Origin: Cylindrobasidium torrendii FP15055 ss-10
Lineage: Eukaryota; Basidiomycota; Agaricomycetes; Agaricales; Physalacriaceae
Length of the DNA stretch: 64,000 bases
Reading direction: 5' to 3'
Assembly: GCA_000934385.1 (NCBI GenBank)
Contig: KN880534.1
Location: 18,560 to 82,559, forward strand
Below, piece by piece: positions 1 through 12,609 of this stretch (position 1 is its first letter; the number at the start of each line of letters is the position of its first letter). The position numbers and the translations under genes were made by a program. The notes beneath the pieces are model-generated. The model was given only the letters and a program-made list of their open reading frames with translations, was not told the DNA's origin and did no database searches.

Positions 1-936
1 CCCATTCTTTTCAAGTATATCCCGTCGTGTCCTCATCCCCTGCAGTCAAAGTCCGTTTCCAGGATCCACAAATGACTGGGAAATACAAGTCTACGATGCA
101 CGCTCTAGCAACAATTACGGGCGAAGAACGCATCATTGGCTTGTACAAGGGCGTCATGTCTCCGGTGGTCAGTATATCTTCCGCATACTTGAAAGCTAGC
201 CTTTACAGCGCGTCAGACGTAATATCTAAGCACTCATACCTTTCAGGCCACCGCCGCGTTCATGAACGGCATAGTTTTCGCGTCGTACCGTTTCTTCATG
301 AAAGCACAACTTTCTGAAGAAAGCACGGTCCCCACACTTTCCCAGATTGCATTAGCCGGAGCGGGAAGCGGCATCGCTGCGTCCGTAATTGCAGCGCCCA
401 CAGAGCTTGTCAAGATCCGCCAGCAGCAATATCTAGGAGCTGACCGCACTCCGACGTGGCAAGTCGCGGCCGACATCATCAGACGAGAGGGAGTACGAGG
501 GATATACAGAGGTCTCGGTGTCACCGCTCTCCGCGACATTGGCTATGGGAGTTACTTCTGGGGATACGAAGCGACACAGCGTCTACTCTCGCGACCAGCT
601 GGTCCTGATATGCCACCGTATCTTCCTAGCTGGATGGTCATGCTCATCTCTGGTGGGGTGGCAGGCATTTCCGGGTGGATAACGACCTTTCCTTTCGATG
701 TGATCAAGACTCGAATGCAAGGGTCGCTCTCTGTGCAGTCTGCGTCCTCGAAACAACCTGGAGGCTGCCCACCTTATGGACCTTATCGCACGATTTGGGG
801 CACGGTCGTTCACTCATACCGTGAGGAGGGCGTCCGTGTTTTCTTCCGTGGCCTGGCGCCTACCCTCATCCGAGCGGTCCCTGTCAATATGGCTACTTTT
901 GCGACACTAGAGACAGCCTTGTATGCGTTTTCCTAG
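1..936 (+). CDS. Mitochondrial carrier family (SLC25) protein, 5' end outside the window
   Basis: This is the 3' part of a mitochondrial inner-membrane solute carrier. The first visible exon runs to about 167, an intron spans 168-246 (GT..AG, phase 0), and the last exon 247-936 ends in TAG. Two of the three carrier signatures (P-x-D/E-x-[VI]-K-x-R-x-Q) are plain: PTELVKIRQQQY in the second repeat and PFDVIKTRMQ in the third. Each is followed by the Gly-rich IYRGLG / FFRGLAPT segment that normally ends the matrix helix. The first repeat is only partly present because the gene starts before base 1. Repeat 2 has Glu where most carriers have Asp. I cannot name the substrate; amino-acid or carnitine-type carriers and YMC-like carriers are all possible. 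The family call is firm, the subfamily is open. Confidence 0.9.
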
Positions 937-3665
937 ACGTGTAGACGTACTTGGCAGGACCGAGTGCTGGCCGGCTATTGCGGGTACAGACAATCTATGA
1001 TATACCCACTGGAAGCATACCTACTAATTGATAATTACAATACGAGCGTCAACGACAAAACTTAGTACCACCCCCACCACAGCGCTGCCACGATATTCAC
1101 GAGGGATGTACGCTCGAAAGCTTTTTTTTCAGGAAAACTGGCTTGAAGTAGTTTGTTGTCTACAACATTGAACAAGGTCATCTGATCTAACTTACGTTTC
1201 TGTTTACACCGTCCCCACACCATACCGCCGCCCACCTTTGCTGTCAGGGTACTCACAACAAACTTGCAATTAACCGTATCCCCATCGACATTCCTCACCC
1301 CTCATCGACAGATTAATCATGGATAATCACCAACAACTCATCCAACCAACCTAACCCGACCCAACAATTCTGCTTCCGAAGCATAATGGGGTCTACACGT
1401 TGTTCTCTCGGATCTGGTGGAAGATCTCGATGCTCGTTACTACAACTTCCGAGGTCCGCTTCCGATCATACATTAAATCGATCGATGACGCATCGGATGC
1501 CATCTCTTCGCGTTTTCCCACGCAGACGCGTGCAGAGGCTCAGATGACCGAGCAATCGAGTGGCGTTTGTACGTCGCTGGGAAATGGGTCGCATACCATC
1601 CAAGAAGGTTCGTAAGTGGCCGTATTCGACACCTTCCGTCTATGTGGGGTGCGCTCCTCGGCAGCCGTAGCGTAGCCGTGCATTGCCGTCCGAGTTTCCC
1701 AACGGTAAGGTACATTCAAGGCTGAGAATGAACCCCACTCGCTTACCGTACGCCGACGTCATCTGGTAAGTTTCGAAGTTGTAGGTTCGTAGGTGAGGGT
1801 CTGAATGTATATACCCGCCTGGCTTCGACAAGAAAATCATCAGCATCTGTTTCTACATGATGAATACGTTCGTGTCCGTCTTAGGGGAAGAAGCCTACGG
1901 ATAGAATTAGCCCGTATTTAAGATTCCGTTCAGGATGTGCCATACAATACACAGTCGTTGCTATTGATTGGTTAGTGGGTGGTATTATTGAACAACTAAC
2001 AAGGGTCACGAGCGTTTCAACAGAGTCCCAGCGGTATACTTCCAGGTTCTCCGCCGGATGAAGAATGCTTCCGAGGAGCTGAATAAGACCTGAACTGGAG
2101 GAAAATTTGGATGAGTTTGGCCGGTTGATGACTGTTCCACTGCAAGAACCTACAGCGTGTGGGCCTCCCTGCCAGCGGGCCTGCCAGTTCATTTCTCGTT
2201 AATGAGGCTCCTTACCCCTGGTTCATCCGTCACTCTTGGGGATAACAAGACCCAATGAGTGTACATTGCTCCAAATCTCGAGCAGGCGAGGTGTTGATCC
2301 CAACCCTGCCGTGTCCTGCAATAGAGTGGTCCCGCCCAATTTGACATACGCAACGAAAGCTCTGGGCACCGATTCTAACTCGGCTTACCGAAGTCTATAT
2401 ACTTGCCAACTGAGGGAAGAACCCATCGATATCCCCGGGTTCTACCATCGAGAAACCCACTGCGCATTCATCTGCGCGTTCATCATGCGACCCGAATCCA
2501 ACGTCCACTGGGTATACACACACGCACACAACTCACTACAGACTCGCTATAGACACTAGACTTGCGTGCTCAGTATCAGCACCTGACTTTCTCGGCGAAG
2601 AGAAACTTGAACAGTGTGGGATAGTTGATCTGATTCGAACCCTGGATCACCGATGCCTCGTGTCGAACACCTGGATACCATAGGTGCACGCCCTCGTAGC
2701 AGAGCACGGCAGCTAGCTATGAGTGCTTGGGAGGTAGGTCGACACGACATGTCCAAGCCTTCTTCTGGCCACTCCACACTAAGCAAGATTCCCAAAGTGG
2801 CGGCGAGTGGCACCAGATCCTCGGATGGGCCTATGTACGAAGCACTACCCGGCGTTCGAATGTATATTGAGCGAAGGAATTCTCAGTAGAACCAGGGGCT
2901 GCAATGTTATGTGTGTGGGGGCCAATCAGTATTCAGGAGGAAAAGGATAAAGATGAGAGGACTCTGGCCATGATATCGAGTTGCCGAGCTGTAGTGGCGA
3001 TTCATAAGGATATTATTGAGATGGTGGAGATATTTTGGATCGGGGCTTATACACCGAAGAAAGAGAAGCAGGTGAGCTGCAAGCGGCAAGGACTGTGCAA
3101 AGGCCCGGATGGTAAAGGGGGGAGTTCATTTCCGAGTCCGATGCGCTTGACCCGCGTCGAGACGCAAGTACTGGCGGCAGCGATTATATTGCCAGCATGC
3201 AGCCTCGTGGATGGGGCATGTGCGGAGTCAATGGAGCAAGGATATGCTCTTTCCTGGGGATTTGAACGATAAGGTGTGTGCAGAGTCTTAGTTGACAAGG
3301 GGAAAAGAACTGAGGTTGAGAGGACGACGAGTGGGGGAAGCAAAGAATTGATCGTATTTCGACGCGTCGAAGAGCAGAAAGAGTATATACCACGGTTTCC
3401 GGCAGCGCCAGGAAGTCTAGTCATGACAGAAAGAGGTTCGCCCGAGGCGTGACGGGGAATATGAACATTTTGATGGATCCGATCGAGCGTCCTTACTTTG
3501 TTGTCTGCGTCCATTATCGACTACCCAGTGGTGCACAAACGCCGGATAGGCTGGTGGTGTCTTTCTGACAGCTTAAAAGGACGCCAAATAATAGGCTGAG
3601 CTCTCTTTTCTCTCTCTCCCTGTAAGTTCTGCACTTCTTCTTCCGCGGAACGCTGTTCTCCAATA
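937..3665. other. Long intergenic region, no supported gene
   Basis: This stretch is about 2.7 kb. Open frames here are short, overlap on both strands and show no family motif or consistent splice pattern. I see no tRNA fold and no clear repeat. The last 60 bases before the next gene are pyrimidine-rich. Confidence 0.5.
3597..3650 (+). promoter_or_regulatory. Pyrimidine-rich tract ahead of the CENP-B-type gene
   Basis: A CT-rich run lies 15-70 bases upstream of the ATG at 3666. Such tracts commonly sit at or just before transcription starts in filamentous fungi. No TATA box is evident. The function is inferred from position only. Confidence 0.35.
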
Positions 3666-5279
3666 ATGCTTGGCCCAGTACTTTCCCCTCTCGTCTCGGA
3701 TATCTTTGCGATGGAAATGCCATCGCAGTGGCACCCTACCTTTGACGGAATGTCTGCGCACGGAATGGGTGACGACTATCCTACACCTTTGACTTCGCTT
3801 CCACCACCATACCCACCAAACGGCGGCCATCCGCTAGACTCGACCTTTGAGGCGCATATAGAGCCAAGCAGTGGGCCAGACCGTCCTATAACACGGGGCA
3901 GGAGTCGGCGCGCAACGCAGGACTATCGCGACGCATACGCCCGCCGGTCCGGGCCCCGACCTGACCAGGTGAGTGTTAGCTTTTGTTTCTCAACTTTTTT
4001 ATGAATGATGACCAATGCTGCTAGGATCCATCGTCGTCCACGGCCCACCTAGCCACCGAACTCCCCCTCCTCCCTCCCGCACCGGGAAACATGTATCCCC
4101 CCTCCCCCGACTCCGCCTCCGCGCGCGCGCAATCATTCCCCGCGTCCTCGTCCACCGCCGCCAACGCTGGTCAGCCTGGCTCCCCATCCTCCGCGCCGAC
4201 GTCGAGTGCAACAATGCAGCAGCGCTCGGCATCACCGGCCCTAAGCGCCGCGACAGATGCCAGTTCAGATTCAGGCCATCTCCACCAGAAGTTCGCCTCG
4301 TTCCCGCCTGCGGTCGATTCCAGCGGCAAACCGAAGCATCGCAAACAGCGTCTCTTTAATCTCGATCGCAGAGCCATCTGTGTCTATCACAGAGACCATC
4401 CCTCAGCACGCCAGGAGGACATTGCACTCAAGTACGGCGTCGAACGCTCAACTATCAGCAAGATTCTCAAGTACAAGGATCGCTGGCTCAATGTTCCTGC
4501 AGACGAGCATGTCCTCGTCGCGAAGCATCGGTCAGCACACACTTTCTCACTCTCATATACTCGGGACTCACTGCTGTACATGCAGCACGTCCAAATGGCC
4601 GGACATCGAGTACGAACTCCTCGATTGGATTCACCTCCCAGAGACCAAGAAAACACCGTTGACTGACATGCGTCTTCGCGACAAGGCCAAAGAGATCGCC
4701 AGAGAGCTCGGTGTCACCGAAGAGCGCTTCAAGGCAAGCTCCGGCTGGGTCGAGAACTTCAAGAATCGACATGGCATTCGTGGCGGCGCCTATATCGGGG
4801 ATGGCAAGAATTCCGATACCAGGCGGAATCGGACCAACAGTACTGGCGCCGGCCCAGCGAGAGACTGGTCGCATTTAGGACACGGTGGCAACGTTACCAA
4901 CGAACATCCACCACCGACCCAGCCCCATCAGTACTCGCAGGCGATGGATATGCAAACCCACGATTTGTCCGCAGGGCCCAGCCAGCCCTACACTACTGAG
5001 CAGGAGCCTTACCATCCCCATCCCCATCCCGACGATCCGAACTTAATCCCTGCGGTATACAACGACGGGACTGTCATCTATCAACGTCATTACGATCCCG
5101 ACCCCCTGCCGAGTCTTGCAGAGGCGGAGGTGTACATCAACAAATTGTGCAGGTACTTCTCAGAGGACCGCGAGGACATTGCGTGGTATACCAGCGAGGA
5201 CCGTAAGGCCCTCCATCGCATCAAGATCATGCTTTTCCAAGCCGGCTCAGGCATTCCTCCTGATCCCAGTGTTATTTAG
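3666..5279 (+). CDS. CENP-B/Tc5-type double HTH DNA-binding protein
   Basis: The model is 3666-3968, 4025-4530 and 4586-5279 (introns of 56 and 55 bp), giving 500 aa. Residues 1-200 are Ser/Pro-rich and look disordered. From about residue 204 there is a CENP-B N-terminal helix-turn-helix (RRAICVYHRDHPSARQEDIA, then GVERSTISKILK). It is followed at about 275-340 by a CENP-B/Tc5-type HTH (WPDIEYELLDWI and GWVENFKNRHGI). The tail is His/Pro/Asn-rich with a predicted helical end. Full pogo/Tc1-like transposases carry a DDE nuclease after these helices. None is present here, so I infer a host DNA-binding protein rather than an active transposase, perhaps like the CENP-B/ARS-binding (Abp1) group. 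The sequence-specific target is unknown. The start is the first ATG of the open frame. Confidence 0.85.
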
Positions 5280-6119
5280 GGATCGTCGCATTGGATTGCC
5301 TTGTATTAACACTCACCCAGCGCCCCATTCCATGTTATTGTAGCTTTCCATTGCTCACTTCTCTGACTTTGTCTGCTAGCTTATTTAGCGCACCTTGCGC
5401 CCATTTTTCTCCTTGTACATCATTGCATCTCATGTCGAATATCAAACCACATACTTACATATATGCATACACGCATCTACCATTTTACTACCATATCAGC
5501 ACGCATTAGGCTTGTCGCATCGCAACGTAGTAGTCCTTCACACAATGTCAGTCATATTCTTTGAAATCGTGCATCATTGTGTAGAATCCAACGGCGTTTA
5601 ACCATTGAAAAAGCAATGTTCGGCACGTACCTTGGTCCTTGGGAAATCATCGGATCCATCGAGCCAGAACATTCGTCAATAGGAAACCTATGCGAATATC
5701 CCGGAGAACACCACGCAAACGGAAGGTGTGCACCCAAGAAGCGTAGTCCCATTCAAATACCCGGCGGCTTGGATGGACTACACATACCGAATGGGTATAA
5801 ACGAACAATGCTCAGGGTCTAGTACGTTCAATGTGGGTCCGATGTCGATCTTGAAGTAACACAGGCCAGTAAGAGCAGGGGAGAAATGCTACCCACCACC
5901 GCAAAACGGACACTTCATACTCGCTCTCGGATGCCCGCGCGTTGGCGAAGTTCATACACGCCCACCGCCTCATGCCAATTGTAAACGCCACTCGTGCCCA
6001 CATTCTCATATAGAGCGGTCGCGCGTAGATCCACGATAAAAGATAGAATTATTGTCCCCTTGCATGTCATAGAGTGTCCCAACCGTGCCAAAGTCGCATT
6101 ATCGTCGTTTCAACCCCCA
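5280..6119. other. Intergenic, convergent 3' ends
   Basis: This gap lies between the 3' ends of the CENP-B-type gene (+) and the SPO71-like gene (-). It is AT-richer just after 5280. The small frames at 5395-5822 have no family resemblance and are unlikely to be real. Confidence 0.5.
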
Positions 6120-9100
6120 CTACAGTTTGACGAACCCGCCTGTGTCCCTCAGCGCTGCCTCATAATCCCTTTGTCTCCGTACGACGCGCTCGATTTCGCA
6201 GTTGATTGCCCAGCACCATGTATCCCTTTCCAGCTTGCTCCTCGTTCTATACAGCACAGACTTGTGCTTGGTCGCAAGCGACGGCACGGTCCCGTTCGCC
6301 TGAGGCCTGCGATAGCAAATCATGAATAATGTATCCTCCTCCTGGTCATCCGTCTCCAGTCCATCCCCATATCGTCTCGGTACAGAGTTCTTCTCAGGAT
6401 CGTACTGACCGCTAGGCAGCGTCAGCGCAGCAAAGTAGCCTGAGCAGGTATATGCATCCTGTAGGCTGACCCGCTTCTTCATCGCCGGGTACAACTGGGT
6501 TCCTGGCTTGACGCGAAACATGACAAGCGCTCCAGACACCAGAAACATCTGCACCGTCCTATGTGAGGGGCATCCATGAGCCATACCATACCCACACGCC
6601 TACGCGCACGGCAAACTTGCCCACTCACTTGTATTGTCCGCGAAGTCCTCTTCGCATGTGCAGTTTGCCGCAGCGCAGAATGGACTTGCACCCTTGCAGG
6701 ACGCACCAATTGTACATCTTCGTTAAGCTGGGAAGCGCTGCCGCAGGATCGGGAGGGGGCTGGGGCGGTAGCTCTTCGTCCGTCACGTGCACATGTAGCA
6801 GAGGCGTCAGCCGAGGTCGTTCTGCCGACGCCACCTCCATCTCATCCTTCGCATCTTCTTTGTGTCGTAGCGTCCAATACGCCACTAGTGCACGCAGCCG
6901 TTCGACCCACTCTACAGCGTGTTTGCACGAGTGGCACTAACCACTACCATAAGCTTGGGAAGCGATAATCGTAGCAAAAAGCCAGAACATACCTCGAAAC
7001 GGACGACACGCCCGCTGGTGAGGAACAATTCAAAAGACCGCTTCATCCGTAACAGCGGTTTGTCCTCTACTTTGCTGACATATTCTTCCCCTCCTTCGTC
7101 GTCGTAATCTCCCTCTTCGGATGGAACTCCGGCCGCCCATATCGTCGCCCAGTGAGCCTCATCGTCGTGCTTGACCGAAGGCATATCGTGACGCTCCGGC
7201 ACGACAGTCGTTTCCGCCCTTCTCACAAGTAAAATGTTCCGCAAGTCGTTCACTCCGCTCGCATTCCACACATGAGCTTCGCCCCGTGCGACTTCCCGAT
7301 CCTTTAAGGTTTGTCCCTGTGTCTCCCCCGGTGCAATGTCATCGTCGTCAGATAAAAACGGCGACGGCGGCGACGCTTTGCTTGGGGGAAGCACAAAAAG
7401 GTATCCATCATGAGTCGCTAAATAAAACGGCTGCCGTTGGTGTGTCGCTGGTTTAATTCTTGTCACATATCCCTCAACCGCGGACGGCTCGCTCATGAAC
7501 TGGTCAGACAATTCATCGTCGTGCTTTGTGTTGGGATTTGACACCTTATTGGGGTAATGGTCACCCAGTCGAATCTCCAGATGAGCCTATAAAAACGACC
7601 AGAGTTTAATCGTATACGCGGAAAGCATGTTTGCTCCCTACCTGTTGAAGAGCGAGACCACAAAGAACGACCCAGGATCGATCCCGGTTGAAAACATCCT
7701 CTTCTTGCCAGATCCAGTCGAGGTTGACGCCAGACCGCCATGCGAGCTCCAGGACTCGCCCACCGCAAATTTGGTGCTCAACGACATCGTGCCAATCGGG
7801 CACAGTTCTCAGTCCTTGGATGCATAATTTAATGATATTGGATCTGGTGAACATCTTGAGGCCGTCTACAGTTTCGATGGTGGGGACGTCGATCTTGACC
7901 TTGGTGTCCAATATTGGACTACGTACTTCCAATATTTTCGGTAGTTGCCCACCTATATGCCGCCTAAAGAGCCAGATTAAATCAGGAGTATATATCCACA
8001 GCGCTTGTTCATTACCAGAGCTGCCAGATCCAATCGAGGGCCCTTGAGCGCGTCTTGACTTTGCATACGAAGACATAAGTGTCGTCCGTAGTGAAAAAAC
8101 GCCGAAATCTTGCCGTCTTACTTTCTTTGCCTCGCGTAGAAGACGGCTTGCAGGTCAGACAGAAGGTCATGTCCACGAAGGAATACATGCACAACTTAGT
8201 ATTGGCGGACTGGAGAGGAACCACGAATGCCAGGTGCTTGTGCTGCAGAAGCCTTTCCTTCCCCGGCGTACTCTGGGACGTGTTAGAGAAGAAGCGAAAT
8301 GAGAAATTGGCATAATGGGGCGTACATAGTCCTCGTACAACTCGAGATGGTCCTGTCTCCAGACGGCCATGAATTCGCCCCATGCATCGAACTGAAGCCC
8401 GGTGGTGGTACGGTGCTTCTGGTCATTAAAGTTCACGCCTAGGGAGTCGAGATGCGTGTGTGCGACACGAACAAGCATCCTGTCTACCCGAAAGCTGCCG
8501 TGAGACCGTGGTGGGCACGATAAACAGGAATCATACCTCTGAGAATAATGTCGCCCCATGCTGCACCCTCGTCAATGCTCGCTGCCTCTGTGCTCATGGA
8601 ACCTGCACTGGTATCCTCCACTTCCGATCCTGTGCGCTCAAGGACTTCGTCTGGCGGTGTTACGTCGTGAACATCGCTGACACTGTCCATGTCGGCATAA
8701 TGAACTCTTTTCTGGACCAGCTGCGAGGTGGACTGTGCCTTGACAATGGGGCGCACTGTGCGGCTCAGGGAAGACTGTAACTCTGGTCGCGCCGGTGGCT
8801 CGATGAGGTTTGTAGTCGAGCTTGCCATAGCGGAAGCAGGATCTGGTGTGAATGCGACGGGGGTTGGGGGCAACTCTGTCTGCGCCTGAGGGATAGTCGA
8901 GCTGGCTTCCTGCATGGATTCTCGAGCGGTGACAAATGTGTCGGCAACAGATACCGCGTTTCTGGTATCTTGAGAGGCGCGCATAGAGTCTGGCTCAGAG
9001 AAGATAGGCTTATCCGCATCGAGGAAGGTAGGCGCCATGCCATTCCTGCTGGAGACACCGCCTAGCAGAGCCTCTGCAGACTGTGCGGCCAGTACATTGA

Positions 9101-9512
9101 CACCCACGAAATCGCCGACTTCGAAGCTGTTTCCAATCCAAACAGTGCCGTTGGCTTGTTTCTTCTTGGCGGACTTGTGACGATTGAGGAGCTCTCCCCA
9201 CTCGCCCTCTCGCCATTTCTGTACCATCTCTTCACGCACCGAGCGTTCCTTGTCGTCTGTCCAGTCCTCCAGATTTCCGCCACGGTCCAGAAAGAAACTA
9301 AGGGCATGTTGTTTGGCCAACGCTGCGATTTTCTGCCTTCTTGTTATTTCTTCTTGGTTCGGGAGCACGACTTTCTCTGGCATCGGTCCAATGAACCAGC
9401 GTCGGTGAACATGATACTCCTCCTGGACCTGCTTGAGTTCGCTGGACGAGTACGAGCGGCCTGATAAGCCGGAGAGCGTTCGCGCTGGCGGGCGGCGCGT
9501 CGGGTCGGCCAT
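6120..9512 (-). CDS. SPO71/Mug56-like protein with split PH domains
   Basis: Seven exons on the minus strand: 9512-8537, 8483-8326, 8272-8016, 7963-7642, 7586-6993, 6936-6629, 6558-6120, giving 1017 aa. The N-terminal block has the family's RWFIGPMPEKV and WTDDKERSVREEM-like segments. It is followed by a disordered Ser/Thr region and a conserved core (exons 2-4). Next comes a PH domain split by an acidic insertion: YVTRIKPATHQRQPFYLAT at about 600 and VRFECHSCKHAVEWVERLRA at about 770. A second PH half ends the protein (TRSKLERDTWCWAINCEIER). In yeast, Spo71 works at the prospore membrane in sporulation and binds phosphoinositides; a role in spore or membrane formation here is inference. The start at 9512 (ATG) is chosen over an upstream in-frame codon at 9566. 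Family confidence is good; the exact orthologue is less sure. Confidence 0.8.
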
Positions 9513-9773
9513 GATAGAGGAAGGTGAACATAAGTCCAAAATGAGCTCACTGCGTTCATTGAGCACCGATCAACGAATGTCATGGAGTGTGGCGGAAGTG
9601 TCCAAGGACGCAAGAACTCAACATGGAGAATATGCAATCTAGTGGTAGAAACATGGCAGACGTTGTCCAGCAAAAATTCTGTGTATTGCTCAAGGTGGAA
9701 ATCGCTCTATGCGGCTATCCCCGACCGGATCAAGCGCGATCGGTGGTATTGGCGCTCTTGACTTCTTACCTCC

Positions 9774-10759
9774 ATGCCTGATCATATATCATACCCATCG
9801 CCCTCTACGCCCCCGGAAATCATCCCAAAAAGCTCAGCCAAGGACAGAGTCTTCATTGGAAATTTGAGTCCAACTGTAGACGAGTATGTCAACCCTTCGT
9901 TTCTGCTGCTCCATTTAACAATCGCAGATACACCCTCATCCAAGTCCTCGCAAAACATGGGTCCATCAAGCACCTCGACTTTCTATTCCATCGCTCGGGT
10001 CCACAAAAGGGAAAACCACGCGGATATGCATTTGTCGAGTTCGCCAAACCAGACGTAAGTTACATCTCCTAGATCCAATGTGTGCTACGGTCTCATCATT
10101 TTTCGTTCATCCTTTGCTATATACTGCCTTTTCACTACTGCTGCGCCTTCGTCGAACTCTCAGGTGGCGTAAATCCTACAGCAGCCCTACCTCCAGCCCT
10201 CAAATATTGGCCGAACAACCTCATTGACTGGCTCGCAGGACGCTACTAAAGCCATAGCGGAACTACACGATAGGCCCCTTCGAGGGCGAAATCTAGTCCT
10301 CAACTATGCCAACCAAGTCGCCCCGGATGTCTCTGCGAACGGCTCGGTCGTGCGCCGCAGGACAATTATGGAAAGCGGACATCCAACAGCGCTCAGTATG
10401 ATGAAAGAGAAAACGGTCAGACGCTCCGGGAACAAGTAAGTTTCGAATAACCTACATTCGTTCTCTCATCTAAGCACGCTTTCAGGACGGAGGACAAAAT
10501 AGCACGCATGGAAGCGAAGCTGCGCCAAATGGAGGCGGCTAAAGCAGCGGGTCCCCCGCCGGAATCACTTCCACCAAAACCAGATTTCATCGCGCCGATT
10601 CCAGATTCCGATGGCCCCCAGAGCAGGCCAATTTTTATCCCAGTGACACATCCTCCAGTCCTTCCCACACCTGTGCTGTCCTACCCCAAAACAAAACCAG
10701 GCGACAAGAAGAAAGCCAAGCTTGCTGGTGTGAAGATCGTAAAGAAGGCCAACCCCTAA
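9774..10759 (+). CDS. RBM18: RBM18-type single-RRM RNA-binding protein
   Basis: Exons 9774-9883, 9928-10054, 10239-10435 and 10486-10759 give 235 aa. One RRM fills residues about 24-110: RNP2 is RVFIGNLSP and RNP1 is PRGYAFVEF. Order and spacing match metazoan RBM18, including the HLDFLFHRSG segment between the two RNP motifs. The C-terminus has a short helix (KIARMEAKLRQME), also found in RBM18, then a Pro-rich stretch and a Lys-rich end. RBM18 is poorly characterised, so an RNA-processing role is only inferred. Intron 2 is 184 bp, clearly longer than the usual 45-60 bp here. The gene is head to head with the SPO71-like gene, with 261 bp between start codons. Confidence 0.85.
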
Positions 10760-12484
10760 ATGTATGTGCCTTTGGAAACGCATATACCTTTGCTTGTACT
10801 CAACTCAAAACGCTCCAGACACATAAATCGCACTCGCCTTTGCTTCATCAGGACGCGTCGGACTCGTGTCATGGACATACATGCTATGCCATTATAGTGC
10901 AACCTTCCTATATCGTATACCGGATTCCTTCTGGGTAAAACGCCTTGAACGGCCTCATTGTCGAAACTCCTTCATGACAAACTACATACCTAATGTCACA
11001 CGCGAAATCCACTTGTATAAATCAACATTGAAGGATGAGAGATATGGCAGGCGGATGGCTACTACGTCGTCGCGCCGGCCTACCGGGAGTGCAGAGCATT
11101 ACAATGCCAAAAGGCCCATGCCCTAGTTGGCTCCATAAACAAGAATGGACAATGGTTTGTTTCTCGAAGCAGCCCGCAGGAGTCAGGGCGTACATTCTCG
11201 TAGAGGCTATGGGAGCGGTGGCGGGTTGAATGATTCTACGGCCAACGCTAAAACAATGGCAGTAGCGTGGCATCCTATCCTGTTATGGAAGTAGATCGGT
11301 GTTGCTTAGAAACACAGGCCAATCTCTGCGGAGTGTTCATCAAGATATCATGAAGCATGAGACCACTTGTCGAGAGATGTATGTTGTCAAACAGGATCAG
11401 CATCAACCTGGTATGTAACAGTAATATAAGTACGAGTTCGACCAAGTCAATGAGACTTGAAATGGTCTGCCGCGAGTCTATCGTTTCCAAGTTCGATACT
11501 TAGCTCAATTCTGGTATCCTGGTAGCTGAGGCGGAACAGCGGCAGAATGGGCCGTTGTCTGTAGAAGTTACATAGACAATAGAAGAGAACATTGTTGGTA
11601 TCAAATTCCAGCGCGCATGACCTTTCACACATCAACAACCGTCGTGCGTTGCGTTGAGCGGACCGTGCCGTGGACCATTAGCGCTTCAGCACAAGACCTG
11701 AACTGAAGACGAAGCCATTTTGAAGCTAGTACCCAGCAAGGACCGCAACCAACATTTGCATTGCTCGTGGGTACGTGTGGACGCGGACACATGGGACCGC
11801 AAAAGCCAACATTGAGTTCCGCAACAACCCATAATCCCCTTCTGTTTCCCCCTCCCGCCCGACGAGAAGAAGTCCAGGATATTCCACTCCAAGCCCGAGC
11901 CCGCAATGCCAAGTTACGGAGCAAAAATCCCCGTAACGAGCTGCGCACCGAATATTCGCCTTTTCCTTTAATTTCATAAAAAATCATTTCCCCGCGCACC
12001 CACGCGGGTGGTCCGCGTCGGGATGTTCTGATGAGCCCTCATCCCGACGTGCCGCATGTCCCGAATCGGAGCCCCGGAAAGCAGTTCCTCCGCAAGGTCA
12101 CATGCCTCGGTATTTCCTTATGCGGGCGGCCCGCCTGAGGAAGCCCACGAGTTCGAATTCGACTTCGAGCGCTCGTGCGGGCGCTTGTGTATCTACACCT
12201 CATGGTGAATGCGTTGCTAGTAGTGAAGCAGAGCACTGGTGGTTATGGCAGTGGTGAACCAACCAGGTGGGCTTGCGAAGCTGTGAATGGGGAGTGGGGG
12301 TCGTAGAGCACGGCCATGCTTTGCGGGGCGCATGAGGAGGGAGGTGATATTTCCGGTTCTCTACGAAGCAAAATCAACCAAAGGGTGTGCTCGAGATAGC
12401 TCCGTTCGGGAGCACGGAGGGCCGAGCGAAATAAGCGTCATTTTCTAGGCTTTACGAGGCCTTTCACAGCCCAATTCCAGTGCC

Positions 12485-12609
12485 AATAGGAAGATAGTCT
12501 CGAGCCAGCCGCCCGACTCGTCACGATAACAAGTGATGGGACTCGCCTGGCCTGATCGACTATCATCAGGTTGGCGAAGCGGCTGGTGTCGAGTCTAATA
12601 GGAAGATAG
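12485..12609. repeat. Palindromic element flanked by 13-bp direct repeats (MITE-like)
   Basis: The 13-mer AATAGGAAGATAG occurs at 12485-12497 and again at 12597-12609. The 99 bases between them begin with CTCGAGCCAGCCGC and end with GCGGCTGGTGTCGAG, an imperfect terminal inverted repeat. Two smaller hairpins lie inside, for example CCTGAT...ATCAGG at about 12551-12570. This fits a small non-autonomous transposon with a long target duplication, or a structured RNA. A direct repeat of 13 bp is longer than most DNA-transposon duplications. Confidence 0.45.

Noticed and set aside
2620..2700. GGTTCGAATC-like B-box on the minus strand, possible tRNA
   Set aside because: The bases around it do not form a T-stem, and no acceptor stem or A-box at the right distance was found.
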